DNA of 16,466 bases from Lentimicrobiaceae bacterium (GCA_028697695.1 JAQVEI010000008.1:1-16466), one strand, 5' to 3'; positions 8,552-15,953 are shown, counted from the first letter of the stretch. Numbers and translations are program-made. The notes: a model not told the origin generated them from the sequence alone.

Positions 8552-8812
8552 ATGAAAATAATATTCGGATCATTGTTCCTGATGCTCCTAAGCCTGCATT
8601 TGAGCGCTCAGGTGCAACCGGATGCAATAGAATCGAATCCGGTAAAGATGGGCTGGATGCAAGGATTTCCACCCCCTGATGATAAGATCATTTCTGCTGT
8701 TGACGGGAGCTTTTTTAAATTTCCCGCTTTACGATACAGCGTATGTCACATGCGTCAGTTCATGCCCACCACCATAGTAAAGTCTGATCCAGCCAATCAA
8801 TATAAAATTTGA
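8552..8812 (+). pseudogene. secreted serine hydrolase (beta-lactamase class C-like), 5' fragment of a frameshifted gene
   Basis: This is the first 86 codons of a gene that continues in another frame to 9824. A signal peptide is clear (MKIIFGSLFLMLLSLHLSA, then QVQPD). It is followed by the conserved family segment MGWMQGFPPPDDKIISAVDGSFFKFP and an RxS...MR.F.PT region. The frame runs NQYK-I-stop at 8805-8812. Dropping one A from the run at 8804-8807 gives NQYK-FELKLDKNIDTVTF and joins directly to the downstream fragment. With that correction the protein is about 424 residues, normal for this family. Neighbours give no clue to substrate. A weak promoter-like TACCTTCT lies at 8505-8512. The break could be a sequencing error in a homopolymer or a real loss of function. 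Confidence 0.8.
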
Positions 8813-9824
8813 ACTTAAGCTTGATAAAAATATTGACACAGTCACATTTATTCTTCGGGATAAAGCGGAGACAATGACCTGGAAAGAATCACTGCTGGCG
8901 AACTATACAGATGGAATACTGATTTTGCACCAGGAAAAAATCGTATATGAACAATATTTTGGCGCCCTCAAAAGCGACGGAATTCATGCTGCAATGTCGG
9001 TAAGCAAAACATTTACCGGTACACTAGGTGCATTGTTGGTTTTAGAAGGCCTGCTGAATGAACATAACACCGGGGCGGATTATGTGCCTGACCTAAATAA
9101 TTCAGCTTTTGGAGATGCAACAATTCGCGAAATATTGGATATGACCACAGCCTTAAAGTACAGTGAAGATTATTCTGACCCCAATGCTGAGATATGGTCA
9201 TTCTCATCTGCCGGCAACCCTTTCACAAAAGCGAATGCAGACTCAGAGCCATCAAATTATTATGAATATCTAAAAACGGTTCAAAAAGATGGCAATCATG
9301 GAGAGGTTTTTAGCTATAAAACCATCAATACAGATGTAATGGGATGGATTATTTCAAGCGTTACCGGAAAGTCCATTCCGGAATTATTATCTGAAAGGAT
9401 ATGGAAACCTCTGGGAACCCATTATGATGGATATTACCAGATTGACGGTGCAGGAATAGCATTTGCCGGTGGCGGTCTCAGCGCGAACCTACGTGATATG
9501 GCTATGTTTGGCGAAATGATTTGTAACAAGGGAAGTTTCAACAATCAACAAATCTTACCTGCTGAACTCGTAGAGGATATTATGCATGGTGGCGACCGGC
9601 AATTCCTTAAAAACTGGAGTTACAGGAAAATGTGGTGGGTATTGAATAATGATCATGGGGCCTTTGCTGCACGTGGCGTTCACGGTCAAACTATTTACAT
9701 CGATCCCAAAGCAGAAATGGTCATTGTTAGATTTGCCTCTCATCCTGAGGCTAAAAATTCAAAAAACGACCCCACCAGTTTACCGGCTTATCATGCTGTT
9801 GCCAACTATCTTATGAACAAATAG
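8811..9824 (+). pseudogene. secreted serine hydrolase (6-aminohexanoate-dimer hydrolase/class C beta-lactamase family), 3' fragment with the active site
   Basis: The catalytic part of the frameshifted hydrolase is open from about 8811, and the first ATG is at 8874 (316 residues from there). In that numbering the nucleophile motif SxxK is SVSK (Ser42, Lys45), the second motif is YKT (Tyr148) in the FSYKTINTDVMGW segment, and HGQ (His270) takes the KTG-like position. This pattern fits the penicillin-binding-protein-fold esterase/amidase group that includes NylB and EstB-type enzymes. A clinical-type beta-lactamase is less likely. Conserved stretches such as AGGGLSANLRDMAMFGEM and GVHGQTIYIDPKAEM are intact with no in-frame stop, so the only damage seen is the single-base shift upstream. 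As written, this fragment lacks the signal peptide and would not be exported if made separately. The natural substrate is unknown. Confidence 0.82.
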
Positions 9825-9950
9825 AACGAATACAAGTTTTTGTCCTATTCGCAGGTGCGACTTTCTCCCGATGATTGATATTGAGTCAGACAGCCTATTT
9901 TCTGGTGAGTTAAAGTTTACTGCCAGGCGATTAGTATATCAGTCCTTTCT

Positions 9951-10466
9951 TTACGTCTTACTTAATTGTTTGATTATCTTTTTCCCACAAGTTTTGAAAC
10001 CCGGAGTGGCCTCAGGCATTTGAATATTGATGATATCCAGCAATTCATTGGTAAGTTCCGGAAGTTGTTTGCATACTTCACTCAGAATAAGCATGCAATA
10101 AACTTTTACGGCTACAGTTTCGCTTTTATTTTCCAACCATTTAAAACACACATCAATCAGGTAGCCCAGGTTTTGAACCGGCAATGTTGTTCGTGACAGC
10201 ATCCGTAAGGCATGCCGTTTCAGACCATCACTTTTGAAAGTGCTTACTTTTTGTGCAAGCTCTTCTACCCTCTCCACGATTAAATCCGGCCGGATTTCAG
10301 CACAATAATCTGCCACCCAGGCAGCCTTGCGGCTCAGTGGGTCTTCATTTTTTAAGAGAATTATCCACAACTCCTCAAACATTTCAGGATTCCGGAGTAT
10401 ATAGTTTGTCAGAAAATCAGTATTTGAACGGGAGTGCTCCCGAAGTAATGCAGCTTCAAGGGACAT
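9951..10466 (-). CDS. all-helical HEAT/ARM-like repeat protein, function unknown
   Basis: The product is 171 residues, cytoplasmic (no signal or membrane segment) and predicted to be all helical by eye. Amphipathic helices recur in pairs, for instance LSRKAAWVADYCAEIRP with LIVERVEELAQKV, LKRHALRMLSRT, and VAVKVYCMLILSEVCKQLPEL, which is the look of HEAT or ARM repeats. The C-terminus is basic (GKKIIKQLSK). The ATG at 10466 is the only good start. I cannot assign a family. A DNA-alkylation-repair-like or adaptor HEAT protein is possible but not shown. The gene converges with the hydrolase at 9824. Upstream lies the candidate short transcript at 10525-10845, which could instead be its leader. 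Confidence 0.75.
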   Translation of the reverse strand: MSLEAALLREHSRSNTDFLTNYILRNPEMFEELWIILLKNEDPLSRKAAWVADYCAEIRPDLIVERVEELAQKVSTFKSDGLKRHALRMLSRTTLPVQNLGYLIDVCFKWLENKSETVAVKVYCMLILSEVCKQLPELTNELLDIINIQMPEATPGFKTCGKKIIKQLSKT

Positions 10467-10529
10467 AATTGATTAAAAAAACATGTATATAAAATTTTAT
10501 TTTTAGTGATGGCAGGTTAAATAAATACA

Positions 10530-10566
10530 GAAAGGGAAACTACTCTTGCTGAGTTGTTTCCCTTTC
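10530..10566 (-). terminator. hairpin, possible terminator or attenuator
   Basis: An 11-bp perfect stem (10530-10540 with 10556-10566), a single T-T mismatch and a further 4 bp (10542-10545 with 10551-10554) enclose a 5-nt loop. On the minus strand it is followed by a moderately T-rich TGTATTTATTT rather than a clean T run. It lies 64 bp upstream of the HEAT-like gene, so it could end a short transcript or attenuate that gene. Confidence 0.45.
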
Positions 10567-10719
10567 GTCATTACTAAAACCGTAGTTAGAGTATGACCTC
10601 AGGTTACTGTTTCGGTATGATACTTTGCGTTTTTACCATAAAGGTGTTGCGCTTTTGTTAACCGTTTCCGCAAATATCAACTCGGGGTTGAAATTTCGGA
10701 GTTTAACGGACCACGTTTT

Positions 10720-10839
10720 TCAATTTTTACAATCATTACATTCTTTGCAGTTTGTAAGGTTGAAAAATTTAGGTTTTCGTCGATCAATCTTGCGATATTT
10801 TTCGGTATAACCAGACGGGCTTCTAACCGTATCTCTCAC
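10720..10839 (-). CDS. possible 39-residue Cys-containing small protein
   Basis: A GTG at 10839 opens a frame of 39 codons ending in TGA at 10720. It begins only a few bases after the predicted transcription start, so the message would be nearly leaderless. The peptide is strongly basic in the middle (EKYRKIDRRKPKFF) and ends NCKECNDCKN, three cysteines spaced CxxCxxC, which suggests metal binding if it is made. There is no hydrophobic segment. I know of no family for it. The GTG start, short length and lack of a ribosome-binding site make it uncertain, and it may simply be part of an untranslated RNA. Confidence 0.2.
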   Translation of the reverse strand: MRDTVRSPSGYTEKYRKIDRRKPKFFNLTNCKECNDCKN

Positions 10840-10848
10840 CTGATGAAA

Positions 10849-10879
10849 CAAAGATACAACATTTTAAGCCCCTTGTCAA
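10849..10879 (-). promoter_or_regulatory. strong minus-strand promoter in the relA-HEAT gap
   Basis: On the minus strand TATCTTTG (10856-10849) is an exact TAnnTTTG element, with TTG (10879-10877) 20 bp upstream inside CTTGACA. It is among the two best-spaced promoters in the window. It points away from relA, toward the small ORF and the HEAT-like gene. Confidence 0.55.
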
Positions 10880-10920
10880 GTGTTTTAAGAGATTAATTTT
10901 CAACATAATACTAACGGGAC

Positions 10921-10940
10921 TTATCAACAATTGTTAATAA
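10921..10940. repeat. near-perfect 20-bp palindrome
   Basis: TTATCAACA and its imperfect mirror TGTTAATAA flank AT, with AACAATTGTT as a perfect 10-bp core and a single mismatched pair overall. It sits about 40 bp upstream of the -33 element of the minus-strand promoter and 90 bp past the relA stop. It could be an operator or a chance AT-rich palindrome. Confidence 0.35.
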
Positions 10941-11030
10941 CTCTCAAAGCTGTGTTGCTGTAAGAAAGGCTTAAAGATACCCTGCAATTGGGGCAATAAA
11001 ATAGCTTTAAATTACGTCTCTGCTGATTGT

Positions 11031-11888
11031 TTAAATATATGAAGAAGCTGACAACCGGTTAACTTTAGTAACCCCTTTTATGGTTAACAGTTTTTTAAGT
11101 AGAAATTCGAGTTGTTTTTTATCGCGAATGCTTACACTGATGGTGCCTTCAAACTTACCCGCTTTGCTGTTGAGTGAAATGGAGCGTACATCCATCTTTA
11201 ATTCATTGGATATTAAGTTTGTTATTGTATTAAGTATGCCAAGCTGATCGTAGCCGCTAACTTTTACATCAGTCAAAAAATAGCTACCTTCTACCGGGGT
11301 TGACCATTCAGCCTGCATTATCCGGTACGGATATTTGATTTTAAGTCGTGCAGCATTTGGACAGGAGCTTCGGTGAATTTTAATGCCTTCACTTACGGTA
11401 ACAAAGCCAAAAATCTTATCTCCCATAACCGGATTGCAACACTTTGCAAGTTTGTATCCTGCTATCTGAGAGGTTTGATTTACGATAATAAGATTTTCTG
11501 CTGTCCGGTCGGGACGATTCGCCGGTTTTGAACTGATGGGCAGCGACTCCGGCCTGCCCTCGATTGGCTTGACATTTCCAGTCAAAATATCTTTAAGTGC
11601 CGAAGCTTCTATTTTATTTTCAGCCAATCGCTGATACAGCTCCAGCACGCCTGAAAGCTTGAAATGATCAACAACTTTACCGGCGGCATCGTCTAAATTG
11701 GTTATTTTTAACTGATTGAGTTTACGTTTAAAGATGTCTTTCCCAATTTCCGCCTGTTTAAATTCAGCTTCTTTTAGATATTTTTTTATTTTGTTTTTCG
11801 ATCTGGGACTTGCCACCCACTTCAACCAGTCAATATTTGGTGTTTGATTGCGTGAGGTAATTATTTCCACCATATCCCCACTTTTCAA
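11031..11888 (-). pseudogene. relA: RelA-type (p)ppGpp synthetase, 3' fragment (TGS end, Cys-rich region, ACT) of a frameshifted gene
   Basis: This is the regulatory C-terminal half of the broken relA gene. The first ATG of the fragment is at 11888, but the correct frame is open further up to about 11959. There it encodes HTNLGAHCSGGRVNRKIVPIK, the missing TGS-domain segment. From the ATG, residues 1-30 finish the TGS domain (KSGDMVEIITS, then TPNIDWLKWV), followed by a helical region. The conserved Cys region is KCCNPVMGDKIFGFV with Cys150, Cys151, His172 and Cys176. The ACT domain fills about 205-285. These parts sense uncharged tRNA on the ribosome and restrain the catalytic half. All conserved residues I looked for are present, so the fragment is not decaying. 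Joined to the upstream fragment the protein would be about 733 residues, normal for the family. Confidence 0.88.
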
Positions 11889-11917
11889 TTTATGCTTTAT
11901 GGGAACTATCTTCCGGT

Positions 11918-13231
11918 TTACCCTTCCTCCTGAACAGTGTGCACCCAGGTTGGTATGTATTTGAAAGGCAAGTCGAGAACTGTGCTTCCGGATTTTAATT
12001 TTTTTACGTCCCCTTCGGGGGTAAATACATAAATAGTGGCGTTTGCTTTATCCGAATATTTGTTTGGCAAATTGCTATCCAGGCCTTCAGGATGTTCAAG
12101 TACCTGCCTGATAGAGTTGAGCCATTCGGAGGTTTCCTGGTCTCCTTCGCTGCCTTTATACCTCCAGTGTGCTGAATTGCCCATCTCGGCGTTAAAATCC
12201 ATGCGTGATGTTCTTATCTGCACTTCAACCCAACGGCCGTCTTTGCCCTGAACAGTAATATGCAATGATTCATACCCATTTCTGCGGGGCAGGGTAATCC
12301 AGTCTCTTAATCGTTTGGGTTCGGGGGCATATACTGAGGTCACAGCAGTGTATGCTTTCCAGCAGTCAGCCTGTTCTTCATCAGGTTTGCTGTCTAAAAT
12401 GATTCGAATCGCAAACAGATCGTAAACTTCATTTAGCGCAATACGCTGGGTTTGCATTTTTTTGTATACTGAAGATATGGATTTGGTTCGTTTTTTTATT
12501 TCATATTGTAAACCAAAGCGTTTCAGTTCTGCATGCACAGGTTGCAGGAATGATTCAAAGAAGGCTGCTTCTTTGCTTTCTATTTTATTGATTTGCGATT
12601 TTAATTGCTGATAGGTATCCGGATCGGTATAATTCAATGACAGTTCGTCCAGCTCAGCGTTAATTCGATACAGGCCAAGCCTGTGGGCAAGCGGAGCATA
12701 TAAATTGGCTGTTTGACTGGCAATGGATGCCTGAACATTTGCAGGTAAAACCTTAATATTTCGCATATATTGCAGCCTGTCGGCCAAAAGAATAGGGATG
12801 ACACGAATATCATCGGCAAGGGAAAGCACCAGACTGATGAAATGCTCTGCATTGGTAGGCACTTTTTCTGTGGGAAGTTGCAACAGTACTTCGAGCTTAT
12901 TCAGTATAACGCCCAACTGTTTGTAGTTATATGTGGTAATAAATTCGTTGATTTCTTTATTACCGGGTGAGGCACCGGCCAGCAGGGATGCAAGTACACT
13001 TGTGAAGCCCATCCCCATATCGCGTGCTACAATCCTGGCTACGGCAACAGAATGTAAAAAGTAGGGTTCCGTATCTGCATACAAACTTCTCTGGTGAGCA
13101 TTAAGCATAATGATAAAAGCCGCCTTCAGATGCCTGGATTTATCCCGGTCAAGCAGCGGCTCCGTAACTTCCAACAAAGCACGGTAGCTGTTGATAATAA
13201 GCTCACGTTCCGATTGATTTATGCCGGGCAT
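11918..13231 (-). pseudogene. relA: RelA-type (p)ppGpp synthetase, 5' fragment (degenerate HD and synthetase domains) of a frameshifted gene
   Basis: RelA makes (p)ppGpp from ATP and GTP/GDP in the stringent response. The 437-codon fragment has the N-terminal HD-type fold, but the hydrolase signature is lost. His60 and DRLQYMRN (151-158) remain, while LLHDxxED is replaced by LLAGASPG (83-90). The synthetase domain looks intact: RTKSISSVYKKM, Asp271 in DLFAIRIIL, RLRDWITLPRRNGYESLH, and Glu336 in VEVQIRT. The TGS domain starts near 395 and breaks after LDLPFK (residue 424), where the frame runs to a false stop. Restoring one A to the run read on the minus strand at 11960-11962 gives FKIHTNLGAHC and joins the downstream half. 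The ATG at 13231 is a good start. The upstream gene is floA, separated by a terminator. A weak -7 match (TATCATTG, 13257-13250) precedes the gene. Confidence 0.9.
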
Positions 13232-13288
13232 CTTACCACTTTTATATCACAATGATAACCTCGCTTTATTCAAAAAGTTTAAGTCAGA

Positions 13289-13316
13289 TAAAAAAACGCC
13301 CGGTTGAGGGCGTTTT
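13289..13316 (-). terminator. intrinsic terminator after floA
   Basis: On the minus strand AAAACGCCC (13315-13307) and GGGCGTTTT (13300-13292) form a 9-bp stem around a 6-nt loop, and the transcript continues into seven Ts (13295-13289). It starts about 20 bp past the floA stop and separates the nfeD-floA unit from relA. Confidence 0.85.
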
Positions 13317-13336
13317 CAGGCTGTGCATCAATTACT

Positions 13337-14341
13337 TTATTTAAGCGGTTGATCACCACGCTGCCCTGATTTATTTTTGGGTTGTTCAGCTATGGTATCA
13401 CGCATACGGGTATCGGCCTGTATGTTTTGAAATTTATAATAATCCATGAGTCCAAGATTTCCCGAGCGGAACGCATCGGCAATGGCTTTGGGTATTTCTG
13501 CTTCGGCTTCAATTACTTTTGCCCTGGCATCCTGTGCTTTGGCTTTCATTTCCTGTTCATTTGCCACAGCCATGGCACGGCGTTCTTCTGCTTTGGCCTG
13601 AGCAATATTTTTATCGGCATTTGCCTGGTCCATTTGTAGCTGGGCTCCGATATTTTTCCCCACATCAATATCGGCAATATCAATTGAAAGAATTTCGAAT
13701 GCGGTGCCGGAATCCAGGCCTTTGGCCAATACTACCTTAGAAATTGAGTCTGGATTTTCGAGTACACTTTTGTGAGAATCCGCGGATCCGATGGATGATA
13801 CTATCCCCTCTCCTACCCTTGCCAGAATAGTTTCTTCGCCGGCACCACCCACCAACTGGCGAATGTTTGCCCGCACGGTTACCCGGGCCTTGGCTATAAG
13901 CTGAATACCATCTTTAGCAACGGCAGCAACCGGTGGAGTACTGATAACTTTGGGATTAACCGACATCTGAACGGCTTCAAATACATCACGTCCTGCCAGG
14001 TCAATGGCTGTAGCTGATTTGAAATTCAGCGGGATATTGGCTTTATCGGCAGAGATAAGCGCATTAACAACAAGCTTTACTCTCCCCCCAGCGAGATAGT
14101 GTGCCTCCAGTTCATCCCGCGTAAGCGAGAGACCTGCTTTGGTGGCATTAATCATTGCTGTTACGATTACTGATGGCGGAACTTTACGCCAACGCATAAA
14201 AACAAGTTGAAGCAACGAAATACGCACTCCCGACAACAAGGCCGAGAACCATAATCCAACCGGGATAAAATAAAATATTATCCACAAACCAAACAAAGAA
14301 GCAATGCCAATGGCAATAATCACAACAAAATTAGGATCCAT
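13337..14341 (-). CDS. floA: flotillin-like membrane scaffold protein FloA
   Basis: FloA is an SPFH-family protein that oligomerises at the inner face of the cytoplasmic membrane and organises functional membrane microdomains. It has 334 residues. A hydrophobic N-terminal region (about 5-48) forms a membrane hairpin. The SPFH domain follows (about 50-230), with family signatures such as GRVKLVVNALISADKA, AIDLAGRDVFEAVQMSVNP and GEGIVSSIGSADSH. After that comes an Ala/Glu-rich helical segment (KNIAQAKAEERRAMAVANEQEMKA region, about 244-290) that drives assembly. The C-terminus is short and basic. The start ATG at 14341 is 5 bp after the nfeD stop, so the two genes are surely co-transcribed. 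NfeD and flotillin-like proteins are a well-known pair. Transcription ends at the hairpin at 13289-13316. Confidence 0.95.
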   Translation of the reverse strand: MDPNFVVIIAIGIASLFGLWIIFYFIPVGLWFSALLSGVRISLLQLVFMRWRKVPPSVIVTAMINATKAGLSLTRDELEAHYLAGGRVKLVVNALISADKANIPLNFKSATAIDLAGRDVFEAVQMSVNPKVISTPPVAAVAKDGIQLIAKARVTVRANIRQLVGGAGEETILARVGEGIVSSIGSADSHKSVLENPDSISKVVLAKGLDSGTAFEILSIDIADIDVGKNIGAQLQMDQANADKNIAQAKAEERRAMAVANEQEMKAKAQDARAKVIEAEAEIPKAIADAFRSGNLGLMDYYKFQNIQADTRMRDTIAEQPKNKSGQRGDQPLK

Positions 14342-14346
14342 GTGTT

Positions 14347-14814
14347 TCAGGGTTTACGTGTTACAAAAATTTTATTATCACTAAAGTGCGTTACAACTAT
14401 GGGCATTTCCTGATCTATAAATTCTCCATTGGTGTGCACCTCATACATTTCATTATTTATTAATGCCTTACCCGCTGGCGATAACCGTGAAATGGATTTC
14501 CCTTCATCGCCCGGCTGAACAGCAACGGTATCTATTTCGTTTACCTTACCCGATATTGCGGTATGCAACATAAGTTTGTCCCAGGTTTTTGATTTTAACG
14601 CCAGATAAAAAGTAAGGATAACTGAAAAAATGGTTCCCGCCAGAATATAATGGCCCATTGGCGTACCCATTGAATGATATGATTCCCATATTGAGAAAAC
14701 AATAAGGGCGAAGCCTGACAAACCTATGATGGTTGTGCCTGGAATGACAAGCATTTCGAGTATAAGAAAAACCAATCCCGCGAGGATAAGTACAATTATA
14801 AGGGTAAGAGACAT
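14347..14814 (-). CDS. NfeD family membrane protein (short form, OB-fold domain)
   Basis: This 155-residue protein is the short NfeD form without the ClpP-like protease domain (NfeD1b type). It has hydrophobic membrane segments at about 3-25, 28-44 and 55-74. The cytoplasmic OB-fold follows at about 98-153, with the signature GDEGKSISRLSPAGKALINN and EFIDQEMPIVVTHFSDNKIFV. NfeD proteins work with SPFH/flotillin partners, and floA begins 5 bp downstream. An exact TACATTTG promoter element lies 27 bp upstream of the ATG. A membrane quality-control or microdomain role is inferred from the pairing. The reaction, if any, is unknown. Confidence 0.9.
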   Translation of the reverse strand: MSLTLIIVLILAGLVFLILEMLVIPGTTIIGLSGFALIVFSIWESYHSMGTPMGHYILAGTIFSVILTFYLALKSKTWDKLMLHTAISGKVNEIDTVAVQPGDEGKSISRLSPAGKALINNEMYEVHTNGEFIDQEMPIVVTHFSDNKIFVTRKP

Positions 14815-14840
14815 TTTCTTACAGCTTTGTTAATGCCGTA

Positions 14841-14848
14841 CAAATGTA
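14841..14848 (-). promoter_or_regulatory. candidate promoter of nfeD-floA
   Basis: On the minus strand this reads TACATTTG, an exact -7 motif, 27 bp before the nfeD ATG and placed in the 60-bp gap after the M48 peptidase gene. No TTTG is visible at -33. Confidence 0.45.
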
Positions 14849-14874
14849 AGCTATAAGAATGAATAAAATTGATT

Positions 14875-15669
14875 TCACCTGAAATATTTCATTGCAGTGG
14901 GCATATATTTGTTTATTTCTTTAATCCGGTTAGCATTTGAGGGGTGAGTGCTAAGAAATTCAGGTGGTGCCTGTCCGCCCAATGCAGCCATTTCCTGCCA
15001 AAATGAGGCAGCACGGTGTGGGTCATATCCAGCCATAGCCATAAAGACCATTCCAAGTTTGTCGGCTTCATATTCGTGTGTCCGCGAATATGCCAGGGTG
15101 CCAAGTTGCGAGCCGACCCCATATACCGTATTAAAGATATTGCGGGTAAGATCCGGTTCTTTTTGCAGAGCTACATCCAGAGTAACGCCTCCCAGGGCAA
15201 TGGCCAACTGCTGACTCATTCGTTCACCGCCATGGTTTACAACGGCATGAGCTATCTCATGGCCCATTACAACTGCTATACCTGCCTCATCTTTGGTTAA
15301 GGGCAGTATACCGGTATAAAAAACTACTTTACCGCCCGGCATGGCCCAGGCATTAACCTCAGGACTTTCAACAAGGTTAAATTCCCACTTATATCCTTTT
15401 ACAGCATCGGCCATGCCATTGTTTCTGAAATAATCCTCCACAGCAGTGGAGATACGTTGGCCAACCCTCCTGAGCATTTTAACCTGATCATTGGATGCCG
15501 GAACTACATTATGCTCACTTAAAAATTGATTGTAACTCGAGAGGCTCATCTCGGTAATCATATTGTCTGGTACTACATTAAATTGTCGCCGACCCGTTAT
15601 AGGTACTTTGGAGCAGGAAGTAACCAAAAGCAGGACTGATAATGTCAGGGATGAAATAATTGTTTTCAT
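14875..15669 (-). CDS. M48 family zinc metalloprotease, lipoprotein
   Basis: This is a predicted periplasmic or outer-membrane-attached protease of the BepA/LoiP/YcaL kind that removes misfolded envelope proteins. The N-terminus is a lipoprotein signal peptide with lipobox LVTSC, and lipidation falls on Cys19. The zinc site is HEIAH (His137, Glu138, His141) followed by the HEYEADKLG motif, where Glu199 is the likely third ligand. VNAWAMPGGKVVFYTG, typical of the family, precedes the HExxH. The C-terminus carries the conserved LSTHPSNANRIKEI stretch. There are 264 residues and no TPR domain, so it resembles LoiP/YcaL more than BepA. It follows clpS by 11 bp, so the two are probably one transcript. 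Confidence 0.93.
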   Translation of the reverse strand: MKTIISSLTLSVLLLVTSCSKVPITGRRQFNVVPDNMITEMSLSSYNQFLSEHNVVPASNDQVKMLRRVGQRISTAVEDYFRNNGMADAVKGYKWEFNLVESPEVNAWAMPGGKVVFYTGILPLTKDEAGIAVVMGHEIAHAVVNHGGERMSQQLAIALGGVTLDVALQKEPDLTRNIFNTVYGVGSQLGTLAYSRTHEYEADKLGMVFMAMAGYDPHRAASFWQEMAALGGQAPPEFLSTHPSNANRIKEINKYMPTAMKYFR

Positions 15670-15680
15670 AGAGTGTTTGA

Positions 15681-15953
15681 TTATTCGATGGATACTGTTA
15701 AACCTCTGTCAGTTAATGCATTATAGGGGGGCATGAGTTCGGTGAAGGAGCCCGACTTGATACCGCTTTTCCCTTTTAAATGAACGATCATTGTAATTTG
15801 CTCTGCCTGAAGTAACTCCAGACCAACTACATCCACCAATGAATCAATCACAAAATCAAAAGTGTTGATTTCGTCATTATATAGAATCAATTCCTTTTCA
15901 TAATCAGAATCTGCTATATGATTGGGAAATATATCCTGTTTTTCTTTGGTCAT
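15681..15953 (-). CDS. clpS: ClpS-like adaptor of the Clp protease
   Basis: ClpS binds N-degron proteins and delivers them to a ClpA- or ClpC-type unfoldase. The 90-residue protein aligns by eye over the core: LILYNDEINTFDFVIDSL matches the E. coli NDDYTPMEFVIDVL segment, and AEQITMIVHLKGKSG matches ATQLMLAVHYQGKA. The degron-pocket residues Asn26, Asp27 and His58 are kept. The positions of E. coli Asp36, Thr38 and Met40 read Glu, Asn and Phe, so the pocket may differ in preference. The unfoldase that would use it is probably the ClpC encoded at the left end of this window. It is upstream of the M48 gene with an 11-bp gap. The ATG at 15953 is the natural start, and a weak promoter candidate lies at 16003-16032. 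Confidence 0.85.
   Translation of the reverse strand: MTKEKQDIFPNHIADSDYEKELILYNDEINTFDFVIDSLVDVVGLELLQAEQITMIVHLKGKSGIKSGSFTELMPPYNALTDRGLTVSIE

Larger units (their letters stand above)
10525..10845 (-). ncRNA. candidate short transcript (ncRNA or long leader of the HEAT-like gene)
   Basis: The 564-bp space between relA and the HEAT-like gene has a well-formed minus-strand promoter at 10849-10879 and a strong hairpin at 10530-10566, which together define a transcript of about 310 nt. I recognise no known RNA family: none of the tmRNA, RNase P or SRP RNA hallmarks is present, and I cannot confirm a 6S-like fold by eye. Short local pairings exist, such as ACGG with CCGT near the 5' end. A 39-codon ORF at 10720-10839 lies within it. 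The alternatives are a small mRNA, or a leader with attenuation in front of the HEAT-like gene. The boundaries are inferred, not seen. Confidence 0.3.

Noticed and set aside
9827..9851. CGAATA ... TATTCG hairpin after the hydrolase gene as a terminator
   Set aside because: The stem is only 6 bp with a bulged extension and no T run follows on either strand, so I do not call it.
10361..10369. Perfect DnaA box TTATCCACA, with another at 14278-14286, as signs of a replication origin
   Set aside because: Both lie inside coding genes nearly 4 kb apart, with no cluster, no AT-rich unwinding element and no dnaA or dnaN nearby. Two chance hits are plausible.
10625..10810. 61-codon plus-strand ORF in the relA-HEAT gap
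   Set aside because: No promoter, homology or composition supports it. The good promoter in this gap points the other way.
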